Shown here piece after piece: positions 25,441-35,123 of a DNA stretch of 64,000 bases. The translations under genes and the position numbers were made by a program. Origin of the DNA: Bacillota bacterium (GTDB lineage Bacteria; Bacillota; Desulfotomaculia; Desulfotomaculales; Pelotomaculaceae); NCBI GenBank assembly GCA_029555205.1, contig JAKPTB010000151.1, forward strand, positions 1 to 64,000. Reading direction: 5' to 3'. Positions within the stretch are counted from its first letter, which is position 1. Every line of letters begins with the position of its first letter. A model generated the notes under the pieces. That model was not told the DNA's origin, searched no databases, and was given only the letters and a program-made list of their open reading frames with translations.

Positions 25441-25551
25441 GGTTAGCCGTCTGTTCTCCTTGAGGTCAGGAACTTCCCTTTTTCGCAGAGCTTAATTAAG
25501 ACCCTCCGGGACAGGACCCGCCCATACCCGTCAGGCTGACTTTTCTGTTTT
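25441..25551 (-). promoter_or_regulatory. Candidate attenuator or riboswitch-like leader RNA
   Basis: The transcribed leader contains TGCGAAAAAGGG (25476-25487), which can pair over 12 bp with CCCTTTTTTCGCA, the left arm of the terminator. This gives mutually exclusive antiterminator and terminator forms. Further upstream are GC-rich segments able to fold (AGCC...GGCT, GTTCCT...AGGAGAAC). I do not recognise it as any known riboswitch class or T-box. Confidence 0.55.
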
Positions 25552-25557
25552 GATTTT

Positions 25558-25591
25558 ATTATATACTTTTAATTTGTGTTTTCAATCACAA
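25558..25591 (-). promoter_or_regulatory. Promoter with overlapping Rex-like operator
   Basis: On the minus strand TTGTGATTGAAAACACAA matches 11 of 14 defined positions of TTGTGAA-N4-TTCACAA. Its middle holds the -35 TTGAAA, followed after 16 nt by TATAAT. Rex binding would block this promoter. Confidence 0.6.
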
Positions 25592-25619
25592 TAACATGAA
25601 AATTTAAAAACCCAATAAT

Positions 25620-27401
25620 TTACACTGCCAGTGCCGCCCGGAATGCCGCCCGGGAGGCCTCCACCGTCCGCTCAATCTGCTCCCGGCTGTGGGCCAGGGA
25701 CAGAAAAGCAGCTTCAAACTGGGAAGGAGCAAGGTAGACGCCCTGTTCCAGCATGGACTTAAAGAACGCCGCGTAGCGTGCAGTGTTCGATGAGCAGGCG
25801 CTGCCGTAATCATAAACCTTCTGGTCAGTAAAGAAGCAGCAGAGCATTGAACCCACCCGGTTGAAACTTACCTCAATCCCTGCCTCCCGGGCAGATTCCT
25901 GCAATCCCCGCGCCAGTTCAGAAGAGTTTTGCTCCAGTGTCTCGTAAACACCCGGCTGCTGCAAAACTTCCAGGGTAGCAATCCCGGCGGTCACGGCCAG
26001 GGGGTTGCCGGACAGCGTCCCGGCCTGGTAAACCGGACCGGCCGGCGCAACATGTTCCATGATTTCGCGCCTTCCACCGTAAGCGCCCACCGGAAGCCCC
26101 CCGCCGATAATTTTCCCGAGGCAGGTCAAATCAGGGGTGATCCCGTACTTTTCCTGGGCGCCGCCGTAGGCCACGCGAAAGCCCGTCATAACCTCGTCAA
26201 AGATCAAAAGACTCCCGTAAGCGCTGGTTAGCTCCCGCAGGCCTTCCAGGAAGCCCGGCTCAGGCGGGACAACCCCCATATTCCCGGCCACGGGCTCCAC
26301 AATTACCGCGGCAATGTCCGAACCTTCCAGCCGGAAAATCTCCTTAAGCTGTTCCAGGTTGTTATAGGCGGCAGTGATAGTATAGGCGGCTGAGCCCGGC
26401 GGGACACCGGGGCTGGTGGGCACTCCCAGGGTCAGCGCGCCCGAGCCGGCCTTAATCAGGAGGAAGTCCGCATGCCCGTGGTAGCAGCCTTCAAATTTGA
26501 CAATTTTGTTTCTGCCCGTATAGCCCCTGGCCAGGCGAAGGGCGCTCATGGTAGCCTCCGTACCCGAATTTACCAGGCGCACCTGTTCCAGCGAGGGAAG
26601 CGCCGCCACAAGCATGGCTGCCAGAGTATTCTCCATTTCAGTGGGAGCACCGAAACTGGTGCCTGTCTCCCGCAGGCACCGCTCCAGCGCCCCAATTACC
26701 CGGGGGTGCCGGTGGCCGAGGATTAACGGGCCCCAGGAGCCGACGTAATCAATGTACTCATTTCCGTCCACGTCGTAAATATTCGAACCTTCCCCCCGGC
26801 TAATAAAGACCGGGTTTAAGCCCACCGATTTAAAAGCGCGCACTGGACTGTTCACACCGCCAGGAATATACTTTGCGGCCTCCTTGAAAAGCGTTACGGA
26901 CCTGGAGTATTTTTTCTGCATTACGACAAACTCCTTTTCCTCAAAGTAGCGCATACTGCTCTTTTTCAGCTCGGCGGTGCTGAAAAGCAGCCGGTATTGT
27001 TTTAGTCTGGTGGCCCGGGCGATCCTTTGAGCCGCCTGAACACACTCTTCCCTGGTCTGACCGTGTACCATGGTGTAAAAATTATAGGGCCAGATTGGAC
27101 GGCGAGGTCGCTGATAACAGTGAGTTACTTCCTCAAAACTGGCCATGACAGGCCCAACCTCCTGGATCCTGTGATCCGGTACATTCCAGACCACCATAGC
27201 GTTGGCCACATAGCCCAGGTCCTGGTGACGGACCACAGCTCCGAAACGCCTGATCCTTCCATCTTCAACAAATTGCTTAATCCGCCCGATGAGTTTCTCC
27301 TCGCTCATTCCCAGTTTAGCCGCTATTGCTTCGAAGGGACGGCTCACCAGGGGCAGGCCCTTTTGCAGTTCCCGGATGATTTGTTTATCCTGTTCGGTCA
27401 G
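25620..27401 (-). CDS. ahbB-hemL: Fused siroheme decarboxylase subunit AhbB and glutamate-1-semialdehyde aminomutase HemL
   Basis: One unbroken frame of about 593 codons. The first 160 residues are an Lrp/AsnC-like AhbB unit ([49 protein letters not shown]). With AhbA this unit removes the acetate carboxyls of siroheme. The rest is full-length HemL ([36 protein letters not shown] lysine in [10 protein letters not shown]), which makes 5-aminolevulinate. No stop separates them. An internal AAAAGGAG nine nt before the ATG at 26921 would also allow a separate 433-residue HemL. Upstream of the ORF-track GTG the frame continues as [18 protein letters not shown], the normal family N-terminus. The only start there with GAGGTG spacing is CTG (27401) or ATA (27404), so a non-AUG start is likely. 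Confidence 0.9.
   Translation of the reverse strand: MTEQDKQIIRELQKGLPLVSRPFEAIAAKLGMSEEKLIGRIKQFVEDGRIRRFGAVVRHQDLGYVANAMVVWNVPDHRIQEVGPVMASFEEVTHCYQRPRRPIWPYNFYTMVHGQTREECVQAAQRIARATRLKQYRLLFSTAELKKSSMRYFEEKEFVVMQKKYSRSVTLFKEAAKYIPGGVNSPVRAFKSVGLNPVFISRGEGSNIYDVDGNEYIDYVGSWGPLILGHRHPRVIGALERCLRETGTSFGAPTEMENTLAAMLVAALPSLEQVRLVNSGTEATMSALRLARGYTGRNKIVKFEGCYHGHADFLLIKAGSGALTLGVPTSPGVPPGSAAYTITAAYNNLEQLKEIFRLEGSDIAAVIVEPVAGNMGVVPPEPGFLEGLRELTSAYGSLLIFDEVMTGFRVAYGGAQEKYGITPDLTCLGKIIGGGLPVGAYGGRREIMEHVAPAGPVYQAGTLSGNPLAVTAGIATLEVLQQPGVYETLEQNSSELARGLQESAREAGIEVSFNRVGSMLCCFFTDQKVYDYGSACSSNTARYAAFFKSMLEQGVYLAPSQFEAAFLSLAHSREQIERTVEASRAAFRAALAV
26919..26942 (-). promoter_or_regulatory. Internal ribosome binding site for independent HemL synthesis
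   Basis: GGAAAAGGAGTTTGTCGTAATG lies inside the fused frame. The AAGGAG core is 9 nt before the ATG of the MQKKYSRSV segment, where ordinary HemL proteins start. Confidence 0.65.
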
Positions 27402-27415
27402 TATGAGATTTCACC

Positions 27416-27871
27416 TCAGTCAAGATCAAAGTTTACCCTGATCTTAAAAATATTTTCCGAGGGCAGTGTCAAGATCTCCTGGATACCTGTAAGCTCCCTG
27501 ATTTCATCCAGAATCTCCCCGAGTCTGGCCACGGATGGCGTAAGAACTGTAAACCACATGTTGAAGAAGCCCTCCCTCAAATAGTTGTGGGTTACTTCGT
27601 CAAAAGAGTTAACCACCCCGGCCACCTCGCTGATCCGCTCTTTGGTAACATTCATGGCGCACAGGGCGCCGCTGTACCCCAGTTTCCTGGAGTCAAAAAC
27701 CCCTCCCAGGCGGCGGATGACCCCGCTCTCCATAAGTGACTGCAACCTGGCCATAACCTCTTCTTCCGTGATCCCAAGGGCGTTTCCCAGCTCCCGGTAA
27801 GGCTCCGGAACCAGGGGAAAGTCTCTTTGAATGATGCTCAGAAGTTTTTTTTCCACGGCATCGAACTGCAT
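27416..27871 (-). CDS. ahbA: Siroheme decarboxylase subunit AhbA
   Basis: 151-residue Lrp/AsnC-like protein. An HTH-type N-terminus (EKKLLSIIQRDFPLVPEPYRELGNALGITEEEV) is followed by a ligand domain with RRLGGVFDSRKLGYSGALCAMNV. It works with AhbB to convert siroheme to 12,18-didecarboxysiroheme. It is not a transcription regulator despite its fold. The ATG starts two bases after the ahbD stop; the ORF-track start lies inside ahbD. Confidence 0.93.
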   Translation of the reverse strand: MQFDAVEKKLLSIIQRDFPLVPEPYRELGNALGITEEEVMARLQSLMESGVIRRLGGVFDSRKLGYSGALCAMNVTKERISEVAGVVNSFDEVTHNYLREGFFNMWFTVLTPSVARLGEILDEIRELTGIQEILTLPSENIFKIRVNFDLD

Positions 27872-27873
27872 GA

Positions 27874-28866
27874 CTATGATTCCTTTCTCCCCTTGTACAG
27901 GCACCATGGCTCCTCACCCATGTAGTCGCCCTGGTAAAAATAAGCACGGGCCCGGCAGCCGCCGCATATTTTTTTATAACGGCAGGAACCGCAACCCCCT
28001 TTGTACTTCTCAGTACGCAAAACCTTGAATATTTCTGCTTCCCGCCAGATTTCGCCAAAGGACTTTTCCCTCACGTTGCCGGCGGGTATATTCAAGTAGG
28101 CACAGGGCTGGACGATACCCAGGGGACTGATGATACAGTAGGACAGACCGGCCAGGCAACCTTTATTGAAGCGTGTTTTCAGCCCCATTTCCGAGGCAAT
28201 ACGCATAAACTGGGGGGCACAGGTGGGCTTCAGCTCTATTTTAACTTCGCTCTGTTTTTTCAAGATCCGGCGGAGTAATTCCTCGTACTGTTCGGCCCTC
28301 AGTGTCTCTTTTTCGATGTTGACAGCCCGGCCGGTGGGAACCAGGAAAAAAATATGGTGTCCTATGGCTCCCTCCTGAACTGCGAAGTCGGTCAAGTCCT
28401 CAACCTCCGCCATGTTCCAATCCATCACGGTGGTGTGAATCTGAAAGGGCAGGCCTATCTCCCGGCAGGCGCGCATACCGTCCACCGCCTTCTGCCAGGC
28501 CCCGTACACACCCCTGAACATGTCATGAATCATGGGATCGACACTGTCCAGGCTGATACCCATGGCGGCAGCCCCAGCATCCTTCAGCCGTCCGGCCACT
28601 TCAGCGGTAAGCAGGGTGCCGTTGGTACCGAAAACCGGCCGCAGCCCCTTTTCCCGGGCATGGTTTACCAGGGTATAAATATCCTTGCGCATCAGGGGCT
28701 CACCCCCGCTGAAGATCATGATCTTAAACCCGGCTTCAGCGATTTGATCAATCAGTTTCAGGCCCTCTTCCGTGCTCAGCTCCTGTTCGGCCTTGACTCC
28801 GGCGTCCCGGTAACAGTGCTTGCACAACATGTTGCAGGCATTGGTTGTATTCCACGATATGATCAT
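27874..28866 (-). CDS. ahbD: Heme b synthase AhbD (radical SAM)
   Basis: 330-residue radical SAM enzyme. The SAM cluster motif is CNMLCKHCYRD near residue 15, and FSGGEPLMRKD is the SAM-binding region. The C-terminal SPASM-type auxiliary cluster is CAYLN...CGSCRYKKICGGCRARAY...WC. It decarboxylates iron-coproporphyrin III to heme b, the last step of the siroheme-dependent route. I chose the ATG six codons into the ORF-track frame, eight nt after GGAGG. It is separated from ahbC by hemB. Confidence 0.93.
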   Translation of the reverse strand: MIISWNTTNACNMLCKHCYRDAGVKAEQELSTEEGLKLIDQIAEAGFKIMIFSGGEPLMRKDIYTLVNHAREKGLRPVFGTNGTLLTAEVAGRLKDAGAAAMGISLDSVDPMIHDMFRGVYGAWQKAVDGMRACREIGLPFQIHTTVMDWNMAEVEDLTDFAVQEGAIGHHIFFLVPTGRAVNIEKETLRAEQYEELLRRILKKQSEVKIELKPTCAPQFMRIASEMGLKTRFNKGCLAGLSYCIISPLGIVQPCAYLNIPAGNVREKSFGEIWREAEIFKVLRTEKYKGGCGSCRYKKICGGCRARAYFYQGDYMGEEPWCLYKGRKES

Positions 28867-28970
28867 CCCTGTACCCTCCAGCAATACATCATTATGCTGT
28901 CAAATTTTTTGCCGATATATATTTAAACCCAGACCCGAAGTGAAAGCCCCCGGTCCTCAAATCCCGTGCT

Positions 28971-29945
28971 TTACTCCCTCAGCCATTTTGCAACGTCCAG
29001 GGCAAAGTAAGTAATCACGATATCCGCCCCCGCCCGCTTGATGCCGGTCAGGGTTTCCATTACAATCCTGCGCTCATCCACCCAGCCCTTTTGCGCTGCG
29101 GCCTTGATCATGCTGTACTCGCCGCTGACATTGTAAGCCGCCACGGGATAACCGAATTCGTCCTTGACCCGCCGGATCACGTCCATGTAGGCCAGGGCCG
29201 GTTTTACCATAACGATGTCCGCGCCCTCCTCGATATCCAGCCAGACTTCCCGCAGAGCTTCGTCAGAATTGGCAGGATCCATCTGGTAGGCCTTCCGGTC
29301 GCCAAACTGCGGTGCGGAACCGGCGGCATCCCGGAAGGGCCCGTAGAAGGCCGAGGCGTATTTGGCCGAATAGGCCATGACCGGCACGCTTTCGAATCCT
29401 TCTTCGTCCAGGGCCCGGCGGATGGCGCCCACCCGCCCGTCCATCATATCCGAAGGGGCAACCATATCCGCTCCCGCTGCAGCATGGGAAACAGCCGTCC
29501 TGGCCAGAAGGTCCAGAGTGGGGTCGTTTAACACCCGGCCGTCCCGGATCAGTCCGCAGTGGCCGTGGCTCGTATATTCGCACAAACAGATATCGGTAAT
29601 AACCAGAAATTCCGGAAAGGCTTCCTTTATTGCCCGCACCGCCTGTTGAATGATACCGTCCTCCGCATAGGCTTCGGAACCCACCTCATCCTTTGCAGCC
29701 GGTATACCGAAGAGCAGAATCCCGGGGATTTTCAAGCGGGCTGCTTCCTCCAGGTGTCTTAAAAGCATATCGATTGAATAGTTATAAACCCCCGGCATGG
29801 ATTCCACAGGCCGGGCGACACCCTTTCCGTGAGTCACAAAAACAGGATACACTAAATCATCCACAGAAAGCACTGTTTCCCGGACCATCCGCCGGATGTT
29901 TTCGTTGCTCCTGAGACGCCTGGGGCGCTGGGCAGGAAAAGTCAT
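28971..29945 (-). CDS. hemB: Porphobilinogen synthase (ALA dehydratase)
   Basis: Condenses two 5-aminolevulinates. 324 residues. The Cys-rich zinc site [14 protein letters not shown] and the two Schiff-base lysine regions ([23 protein letters not shown]) are present. The ATG (MTFPAQ) is preferred over the TTG two codons before it because of GGGAGGAG spacing. It lies between ahbC and ahbD in the heme operon. Confidence 0.97.
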   Translation of the reverse strand: MTFPAQRPRRLRSNENIRRMVRETVLSVDDLVYPVFVTHGKGVARPVESMPGVYNYSIDMLLRHLEEAARLKIPGILLFGIPAAKDEVGSEAYAEDGIIQQAVRAIKEAFPEFLVITDICLCEYTSHGHCGLIRDGRVLNDPTLDLLARTAVSHAAAGADMVAPSDMMDGRVGAIRRALDEEGFESVPVMAYSAKYASAFYGPFRDAAGSAPQFGDRKAYQMDPANSDEALREVWLDIEEGADIVMVKPALAYMDVIRRVKDEFGYPVAAYNVSGEYSMIKAAAQKGWVDERRIVMETLTGIKRAGADIVITYFALDVAKWLRE

Positions 29946-30063
29946 GACCAAACTCCTCCCTTATTAAAAGTAATTATCTATTTGGGTTTGTCAGGACTCA
30001 CTGGTATACTAAGTACCTGCCTCCTGATTATCCTAAATTTATATGCGTTTAAAATTGTTTCAT

Positions 30064-31242
30064 CTATGAACTAATCCCTATTTCCTCATCAGTCAGGTAA
30101 CAGGCAGGGTCGGATTCCCAGAAATCGCCGGTGACAGCCTCGGCCCTGGCCCTGAAATTGCCGTTGCAGACATCCAGCCAGTTACAGGCAGCGCAGCGTC
30201 CCTTTAAGAGGGGCTTGCGGTTTTTCAGGCCGGCCAGGACGGAATGAGTGGTATCGGTCCAGATGTCACCGAACTTCCTCTCCCGGACATTGCCGAAGGT
30301 ATGATTCTGGGTGAACTGGTCGGGGTGCACGTTCCCGTACCAGTCAACCGCTCCAATGGCTATTCCGCTGCGGTTGCCCCCGTTCATACGAAGAAGCTCC
30401 AGCACCCTCGCCGCCCTTTCAGGATCGGTTTTTTTCAGCTTGAGGTAGAGGTAGACACCATCGGCGTGATTGTCCACGGTGAGAATTTCCTTGGCCAGAC
30501 CCCTCCGGTGAAAATCAAGCGTCCGCGCCGCAATCAAGTCCATTGCCGCCCTGGCTTCCTGCCGGGATATGTCCTCCTCCATCATCTTGCTGCCGCGCCC
30601 GGAATAAACCAGGTGGTAAAAACAGACGCGGGGGATATTTTCCCTCTCCACCAGGTCGAAGATGGCGTCAAGTTCCTCGTAATTATGCCGGTTGATGGTA
30701 AAACGCAATCCCACCCTCTGCCCGGCGGCAATGCAGTTCCGGATCCCTTCCAGGGCAGCATCAAAAGCCCCGGCCCGGCCCCGAAAACGGTCGTTGTTTT
30801 CTCCGATCCCGTCCAGGCTGATACCGATATAGCCGATCCCCAGAGTCTTCAGGGACTGCACGGTGCCGGGTTTCAGCAGCGTGCCGTTTGTGGAAATGGT
30901 CGGCCTGATGCCCTTGCTGCCGGCGTAAGCCGCCAGTTCCTTTAGATCCTTTCGCAGCAGGGGCTCCCCGCCGGAAAAAAGGAGTACCGGTACCTTAAAC
31001 TCTGCCAGATCGTCAATAAAGCTTAAGGCCTCTTTCGTGGTAAGTTCTCCCTCATATTGTCTGGAATCGGAGCTTGAGTAGCAGTGGATACATTTCAGAT
31101 TACAGGTCCGGGTACAGTTCCAGACCACCACCGGGCCGTGCCCGCAAACCGCGCCGTGGGTCTGGCCCCGGGAACCGGGGCTGTACCGGAGCGTGTCTCC
31201 ATAGTAGTCCGTGTCACATAAAAGCCTGGTTATACTGATCAA
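30064..31242 (-). CDS. ahbC: 12,18-didecarboxysiroheme deacetylase AhbC (radical SAM)
   Basis: 392 residues. A short N-terminal extension typical of AhbC (MISITRLLCDTDYYGDTLRY) precedes the SAM cluster motif CTRTCNLKCIHCYSS and FSGGEPLLRKD. A C-terminal auxiliary cluster region follows with CAACNWLDVCNGNFRARAE and a final Cys. It removes the two acetate side chains to give iron-coproporphyrin III. The start is TTG with AAAGGTG upstream. Confidence 0.93.
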   Translation of the reverse strand: MISITRLLCDTDYYGDTLRYSPGSRGQTHGAVCGHGPVVVWNCTRTCNLKCIHCYSSSDSRQYEGELTTKEALSFIDDLAEFKVPVLLFSGGEPLLRKDLKELAAYAGSKGIRPTISTNGTLLKPGTVQSLKTLGIGYIGISLDGIGENNDRFRGRAGAFDAALEGIRNCIAAGQRVGLRFTINRHNYEELDAIFDLVERENIPRVCFYHLVYSGRGSKMMEEDISRQEARAAMDLIAARTLDFHRRGLAKEILTVDNHADGVYLYLKLKKTDPERAARVLELLRMNGGNRSGIAIGAVDWYGNVHPDQFTQNHTFGNVRERKFGDIWTDTTHSVLAGLKNRKPLLKGRCAACNWLDVCNGNFRARAEAVTGDFWESDPACYLTDEEIGISS

Positions 31243-31272
31243 AAGATTTCACACCTTTACGGGGTTCCATTT

Positions 31273-32811
31273 TTAAACGGTTTGTAAACCGTAGTATCCA
31301 AGCAACGATCTGACCAGCCCTTCAATGGTATACTCTTCCGCCACCACGTCCACCTTAAGTCCCAGTTCCCTGGCGGTGCCGGCTGTAACCGGCCCGATAC
31401 AGGCCACCACGACATTTTTCAGTAAAGCCTGGAGATCCGGGGCATTCAACATTTTAACCAGGTTGCGGATAGTTGAAGAACTGGTGAAGGTAATCAGGTG
31501 AATTTCTCCCCGCGCCAGCATCTCCCTGATCCTGGAACTATCACCGTCGCCTGCAACGGTGCGGTAGGCGGTGACTTCCGTCACGTCTGCACCCATTTGC
31601 CGCAAAGCCTCCGGCAGCACTTTACGGGCGATATCCGCCCGGGGCAGGAGGATTTTCGTGCCCCCCCCAATTCTATCCCTCAAAACCTCGATAATTTCCT
31701 CCGCGCGATATTTTTCCGGTACGGTTTCCACCAGCAGACCGTAGTTTTCCAGCGCTTCCCCGGTTTTAGGCCCGATGGCGCAGAGCCTGGCCTGATGGAG
31801 CTCACGGACATCCTTGCGGTGATGGCGCAACCTCCGGAAAAAAGCCTGCACCCCGTTGACGCTGGTAAATATGACCCAGTCATAAGTTTTCAGATTGCTG
31901 ATAGTACGGTCCAGGGGCCCGTAATCCTCCGGTTCCACCACGCGGATAACTGGAAACTCCAGGGCCTCGCCGCCTGCTTCCTCAATGGCCGCCGACAGGG
32001 CGCTGGCCTGCTCCCGGGAACGGGTCACCAGCACCCTCTTGCCGAAGAGAGGCTTCTTTTCAAACCAGTTAAGTTTTTCGCGCAGGGAAACAACGTCTCC
32101 AACAATAATTACAGCGGGGTTTTTAAACTCCGCAAGCTTTGCCTTTTCACAGATATCCTCCAGGGTTCCCGTCAGGGTTTGCTGCTCCGGCCCGGCGCCC
32201 CGCCTTACCAGCGCCGCCGGAGTTTGGGGGGAGCGGCCGTTTTCCACCAGACGTCTGACTATGGCCGGCAGGTTGGCCATACCCATCAGAAACACCAGGG
32301 TACCGGCGCCGGTTGCAATTTTATCCCAGGCTATGCCCGGGTTTTCCTTGGTTGGGTCTTCGTTTCCGGTGATCACGGCCAGAGTGGAGGTGAAATCCCG
32401 GTGGGTCACCGGGATCCCGGCATAGGCCGGCACAGCAATGGCGGAAGTGACGCCGGGTACAACTTCAAAGTCGATTCCAGCCTCTACAAGGGCTTCCGCT
32501 TCCTCTCCGCCTCTCCCAAAAACAAAAGGGTCGCCGCCTTTAAGCCTGACTACAAGCTTTCCTTCCCGGGCTTTAGCTACTAAAAGGCTGTTTATTTCAG
32601 CCTGCTTCAATGTGTGGCAGTCCGGCGATTTCCCCACATAAATAACTTCGGCCCCGGGCCGGGCGAGAGCCGTAAGCCTGTGGCCGGCCAGACGGTCGTA
32701 AATAATAACGTCGGCTTTCCGGAGCAATTCCGCGCCTTTTACTGTGATCAACCCGGGGTCCCCGGGTCCGGCACCCACAAGATATACTATTCCCTTACCG
32801 ACAGCAACCAC
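31273..32811 (-). CDS. cobA-hemD: Fused uroporphyrinogen-III C-methyltransferase / uroporphyrinogen-III synthase
   Basis: 512 residues. Residues about 5-250 are the SUMT methylase (VYLVGAGPGDPGLITVKG, RLKGGDPFVFGRGGEEA, VPGVTSAIAVPAYAGIPVTHR). The rest is uroporphyrinogen-III synthase (RVLVTRSREQASALSAAIEEAGG, VIFTSVNGVQAFF). The fusion is common in clostridia and gives both ring closure and precorrin-2. The GTG start lies in the hemC 3' end (17-nt overlap) and abuts a G run, so the exact start is uncertain. Confidence 0.95.
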   Translation of the reverse strand: MVAVGKGIVYLVGAGPGDPGLITVKGAELLRKADVIIYDRLAGHRLTALARPGAEVIYVGKSPDCHTLKQAEINSLLVAKAREGKLVVRLKGGDPFVFGRGGEEAEALVEAGIDFEVVPGVTSAIAVPAYAGIPVTHRDFTSTLAVITGNEDPTKENPGIAWDKIATGAGTLVFLMGMANLPAIVRRLVENGRSPQTPAALVRRGAGPEQQTLTGTLEDICEKAKLAEFKNPAVIIVGDVVSLREKLNWFEKKPLFGKRVLVTRSREQASALSAAIEEAGGEALEFPVIRVVEPEDYGPLDRTISNLKTYDWVIFTSVNGVQAFFRRLRHHRKDVRELHQARLCAIGPKTGEALENYGLLVETVPEKYRAEEIIEVLRDRIGGGTKILLPRADIARKVLPEALRQMGADVTEVTAYRTVAGDGDSSRIREMLARGEIHLITFTSSSTIRNLVKMLNAPDLQALLKNVVVACIGPVTAGTARELGLKVDVVAEEYTIEGLVRSLLGYYGLQTV

Positions 32812-33736
32812 CCCCCAGCCGGATCTGATTCAAAATTTCACCGGCTCCCATACGTACCAGCTGTTTCGCCAGCCGCACACCAATCTCTTCAGCTTCCCGG
32901 AGATCCCCTTGCAATGCTGAGCGGATTATCCATTCCCCGTCCAGGGTCGCCACCACTCCCCGCAGATTCAAACTTCCCTGTTCAACCGTACCCAGGGCTC
33001 CAACAGGAATCTGGCAGCCACCCTCGAGTTTCTTTAACAGCGCCCTCTCGGCACTGATAGCACAGCGGGATTCGTAATCATCAATCTTTTGGGTCAGTTC
33101 CAGGATTTCATCGTCCCCTGCCCGCACCTCCACACCAATGGAACCCTGACCCACAGCAGGCAGGCAGATATCGTAAGGAATTATCTGAGTAATCCTTTCC
33201 CGTAAGCCCAGACGCTCCACTCCCGCAAAGGCCAGGACGGTAGCGTCAAGCTCTTCTTCCCTGAGCTTGCGCAGGCGGGTGTCGAGATTTCCCCGCAGGT
33301 TGACCATCTTAAAATCTCTTCTAAAGCCTAAAAGCTGGGCACAGCGCCGCAGGCTGCTGGTGCCGATCCGGGCGCCGGGAGGCAATTCCTCCAGCCTTTT
33401 CCCCTCCCGGGAAATTAGAACATCGCCGGGGTATTCCCTTTTGCAGACGGCCCCGATAATAAGACCTTCCGGCAGTTCTGTGGGCAGGTCTTTCATACTG
33501 TGAACCGCTAAATCGATTTCCTTAGCAAGAAGGGCCACTTCCAGTTCTTTGGTAAAGAGGCCCTTGCTACCAATTTTCGCCAGGGCTACATCCAGGATGT
33601 TGTCTCCAAGGGTGCGAATTCCCTGAATACGATAATTGTATTCAGGACAGGACTCCTTTAGCCTGTCCACCACCCACCGGGCCTGCCACATGGCAAGTTT
33701 GCTCTCCCTGGTGCCCACGACAATTTCCTGCTTCAT
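32795..33736 (-). CDS. hemC: Hydroxymethylbilane synthase (porphobilinogen deaminase)
   Basis: Polymerises four porphobilinogens. 313 residues. Motifs are VGTRESKLAMWQA, LFTKELEVALL, AVHSMKDLPTELP and GTSSLRRCAQL. The dipyrromethane-cofactor cysteine lies in LEGGCQIPVGA. The ATG (MKQEIVV) follows GGAGG by five nt; the ORF-track TTG is four codons earlier. Confidence 0.97.
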   Translation of the reverse strand: MKQEIVVGTRESKLAMWQARWVVDRLKESCPEYNYRIQGIRTLGDNILDVALAKIGSKGLFTKELEVALLAKEIDLAVHSMKDLPTELPEGLIIGAVCKREYPGDVLISREGKRLEELPPGARIGTSSLRRCAQLLGFRRDFKMVNLRGNLDTRLRKLREEELDATVLAFAGVERLGLRERITQIIPYDICLPAVGQGSIGVEVRAGDDEILELTQKIDDYESRCAISAERALLKKLEGGCQIPVGALGTVEQGSLNLRGVVATLDGEWIIRSALQGDLREAEEIGVRLAKQLVRMGAGEILNQIRLGGGCCR

Positions 33737-33788
33737 TTCGGCCTCCAAATATGCATTGATTGTTTATGCTACCCCTTGCTTGTTTATA

Positions 33789-35123
33789 TTACCCCTTTTT
33801 AAGCACCAGGGGCTTTTCCGGATGTTCAGAAAGCCTTTGCTTTTTAGGCTTCTGGCCCGGTACATCCAGGTTGAAAAGGTTTTGCAGAATTTCAGTATAC
33901 AGGTGTCCCTCCGTGGTAAGAGCATACCTTTTCAGCTGAATCACGGGGAGATGAAGGATCTGGTTGACAATGGAGTTGGCCAGGGAGTAGATCACCTTCC
34001 GGTCATGTTCCGAAAGCTCGCCAAGACGGTTTAAGGCACGTTTTAACTCCTTCTGCTTAATCTCTTCTCCCCACTTTTTCAAAGCTGAAATGGTGGGCAC
34101 GATAAACTGCGTTCCCAGCCACTTCATGAACTCCTCCAGCTCTTCTTCAATGATCTCCTCCGCTCTGATCGCGGCCTTCCTGCGCTCAGCCAGGTTCTTG
34201 TCCACCACAACATTTAAATCATCTATATCAAAAAGGCTGACACCTTCAATTTGTCCAACCTCGGCTTCAATATCCCGGGGTACGGCAATATCAATCATAA
34301 ATATTTTGCGCCCCCGCCTTTTTTCCATGACCTGCCTCATCTCTTCCGCCCTCACCACACAGTGGTTTGCAGAGGTGCAGCTGATCACAATATCCGCTTC
34401 TTCCATGTAACGGTACAATTCACTGAACTTGACCGCCCTGCCGTTGAACTGCTCCGCCAGGGCCGTCGCCCGGTCAAAGGACCGGTTTGATACAATCACC
34501 CCGGTTACACCGTTGGCCACCAGGTACCTGGCTGTGAGTTCACTCATTTTGCCGGCGCCGATAATGAGTACGGACCGTTTTTCCAGACCGTCCAGATAGC
34601 TCCTGGCCAACTCCACGGCAGCGTAGCTTATGGATACCGGGTTCTGGTCAATGCCCGTTTCCGTGCGCACACGCTTCCCCACCGTAATTGCCTGCTGAAA
34701 CAGTGTATTTAAGACCCGGTTGGTAGATCCGTATTCAACTGCTTCCTGGTAGGCTGAACGTACCTGTCCCAGGATCTGGGTTTCCCCCAGAAGCATTGAA
34801 TCCAGACCTGCGGCAACACGGAAAATATGACGGATTGTATCGTACAGAGTGTGGCAGTAGGTATAGTTTTTAATCTGGGAGATATCTACTTTGGACCAGT
34901 GGGATAAAAAATCCCAGATGGCGTTCATACCTTCATCCATTTCCGTGGTTGCAGCATAAATTTCAGTTCTGTTGCAGGTGGATAAAATGGCGCAACCTTC
35001 AATAACGGGGTATTCTTTCAGCCGCAAAAGAGCTTCTTTTAGGTGGCTACCTGCAAAGGACAGCTTTTCCCGCACCTCCACAGGGGCTGTCCTGTGGTTA
35101 AGGCCTACAACCGCAATAAGCAT
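33789..35123 (-). CDS. hemA: Glutamyl-tRNA reductase
   Basis: First committed step: reduces glutamyl-tRNA to glutamate-1-semialdehyde. 444 residues. Motifs are [16 protein letters not shown], the catalytic Cys in [22 protein letters not shown], the NADPH fold [16 protein letters not shown] and the C-terminal dimerisation helix. The start overlaps sirC by 26 nt. A tRNA-Glu gene is in the same window. Confidence 0.97.
   Translation of the reverse strand: MLIAVVGLNHRTAPVEVREKLSFAGSHLKEALLRLKEYPVIEGCAILSTCNRTEIYAATTEMDEGMNAIWDFLSHWSKVDISQIKNYTYCHTLYDTIRHIFRVAAGLDSMLLGETQILGQVRSAYQEAVEYGSTNRVLNTLFQQAITVGKRVRTETGIDQNPVSISYAAVELARSYLDGLEKRSVLIIGAGKMSELTARYLVANGVTGVIVSNRSFDRATALAEQFNGRAVKFSELYRYMEEADIVISCTSANHCVVRAEEMRQVMEKRRGRKIFMIDIAVPRDIEAEVGQIEGVSLFDIDDLNVVVDKNLAERRKAAIRAEEIIEEELEEFMKWLGTQFIVPTISALKKWGEEIKQKELKRALNRLGELSEHDRKVIYSLANSIVNQILHLPVIQLKRYALTTEGHLYTEILQNLFNLDVPGQKPKKQRLSEHPEKPLVLKKG

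Noticed and set aside
31498-32583. 361-codon plus-strand ORF opposite cobA-hemD
   Set aside because: Antisense shadow of a GC-rich coding region; composition is not protein-like.
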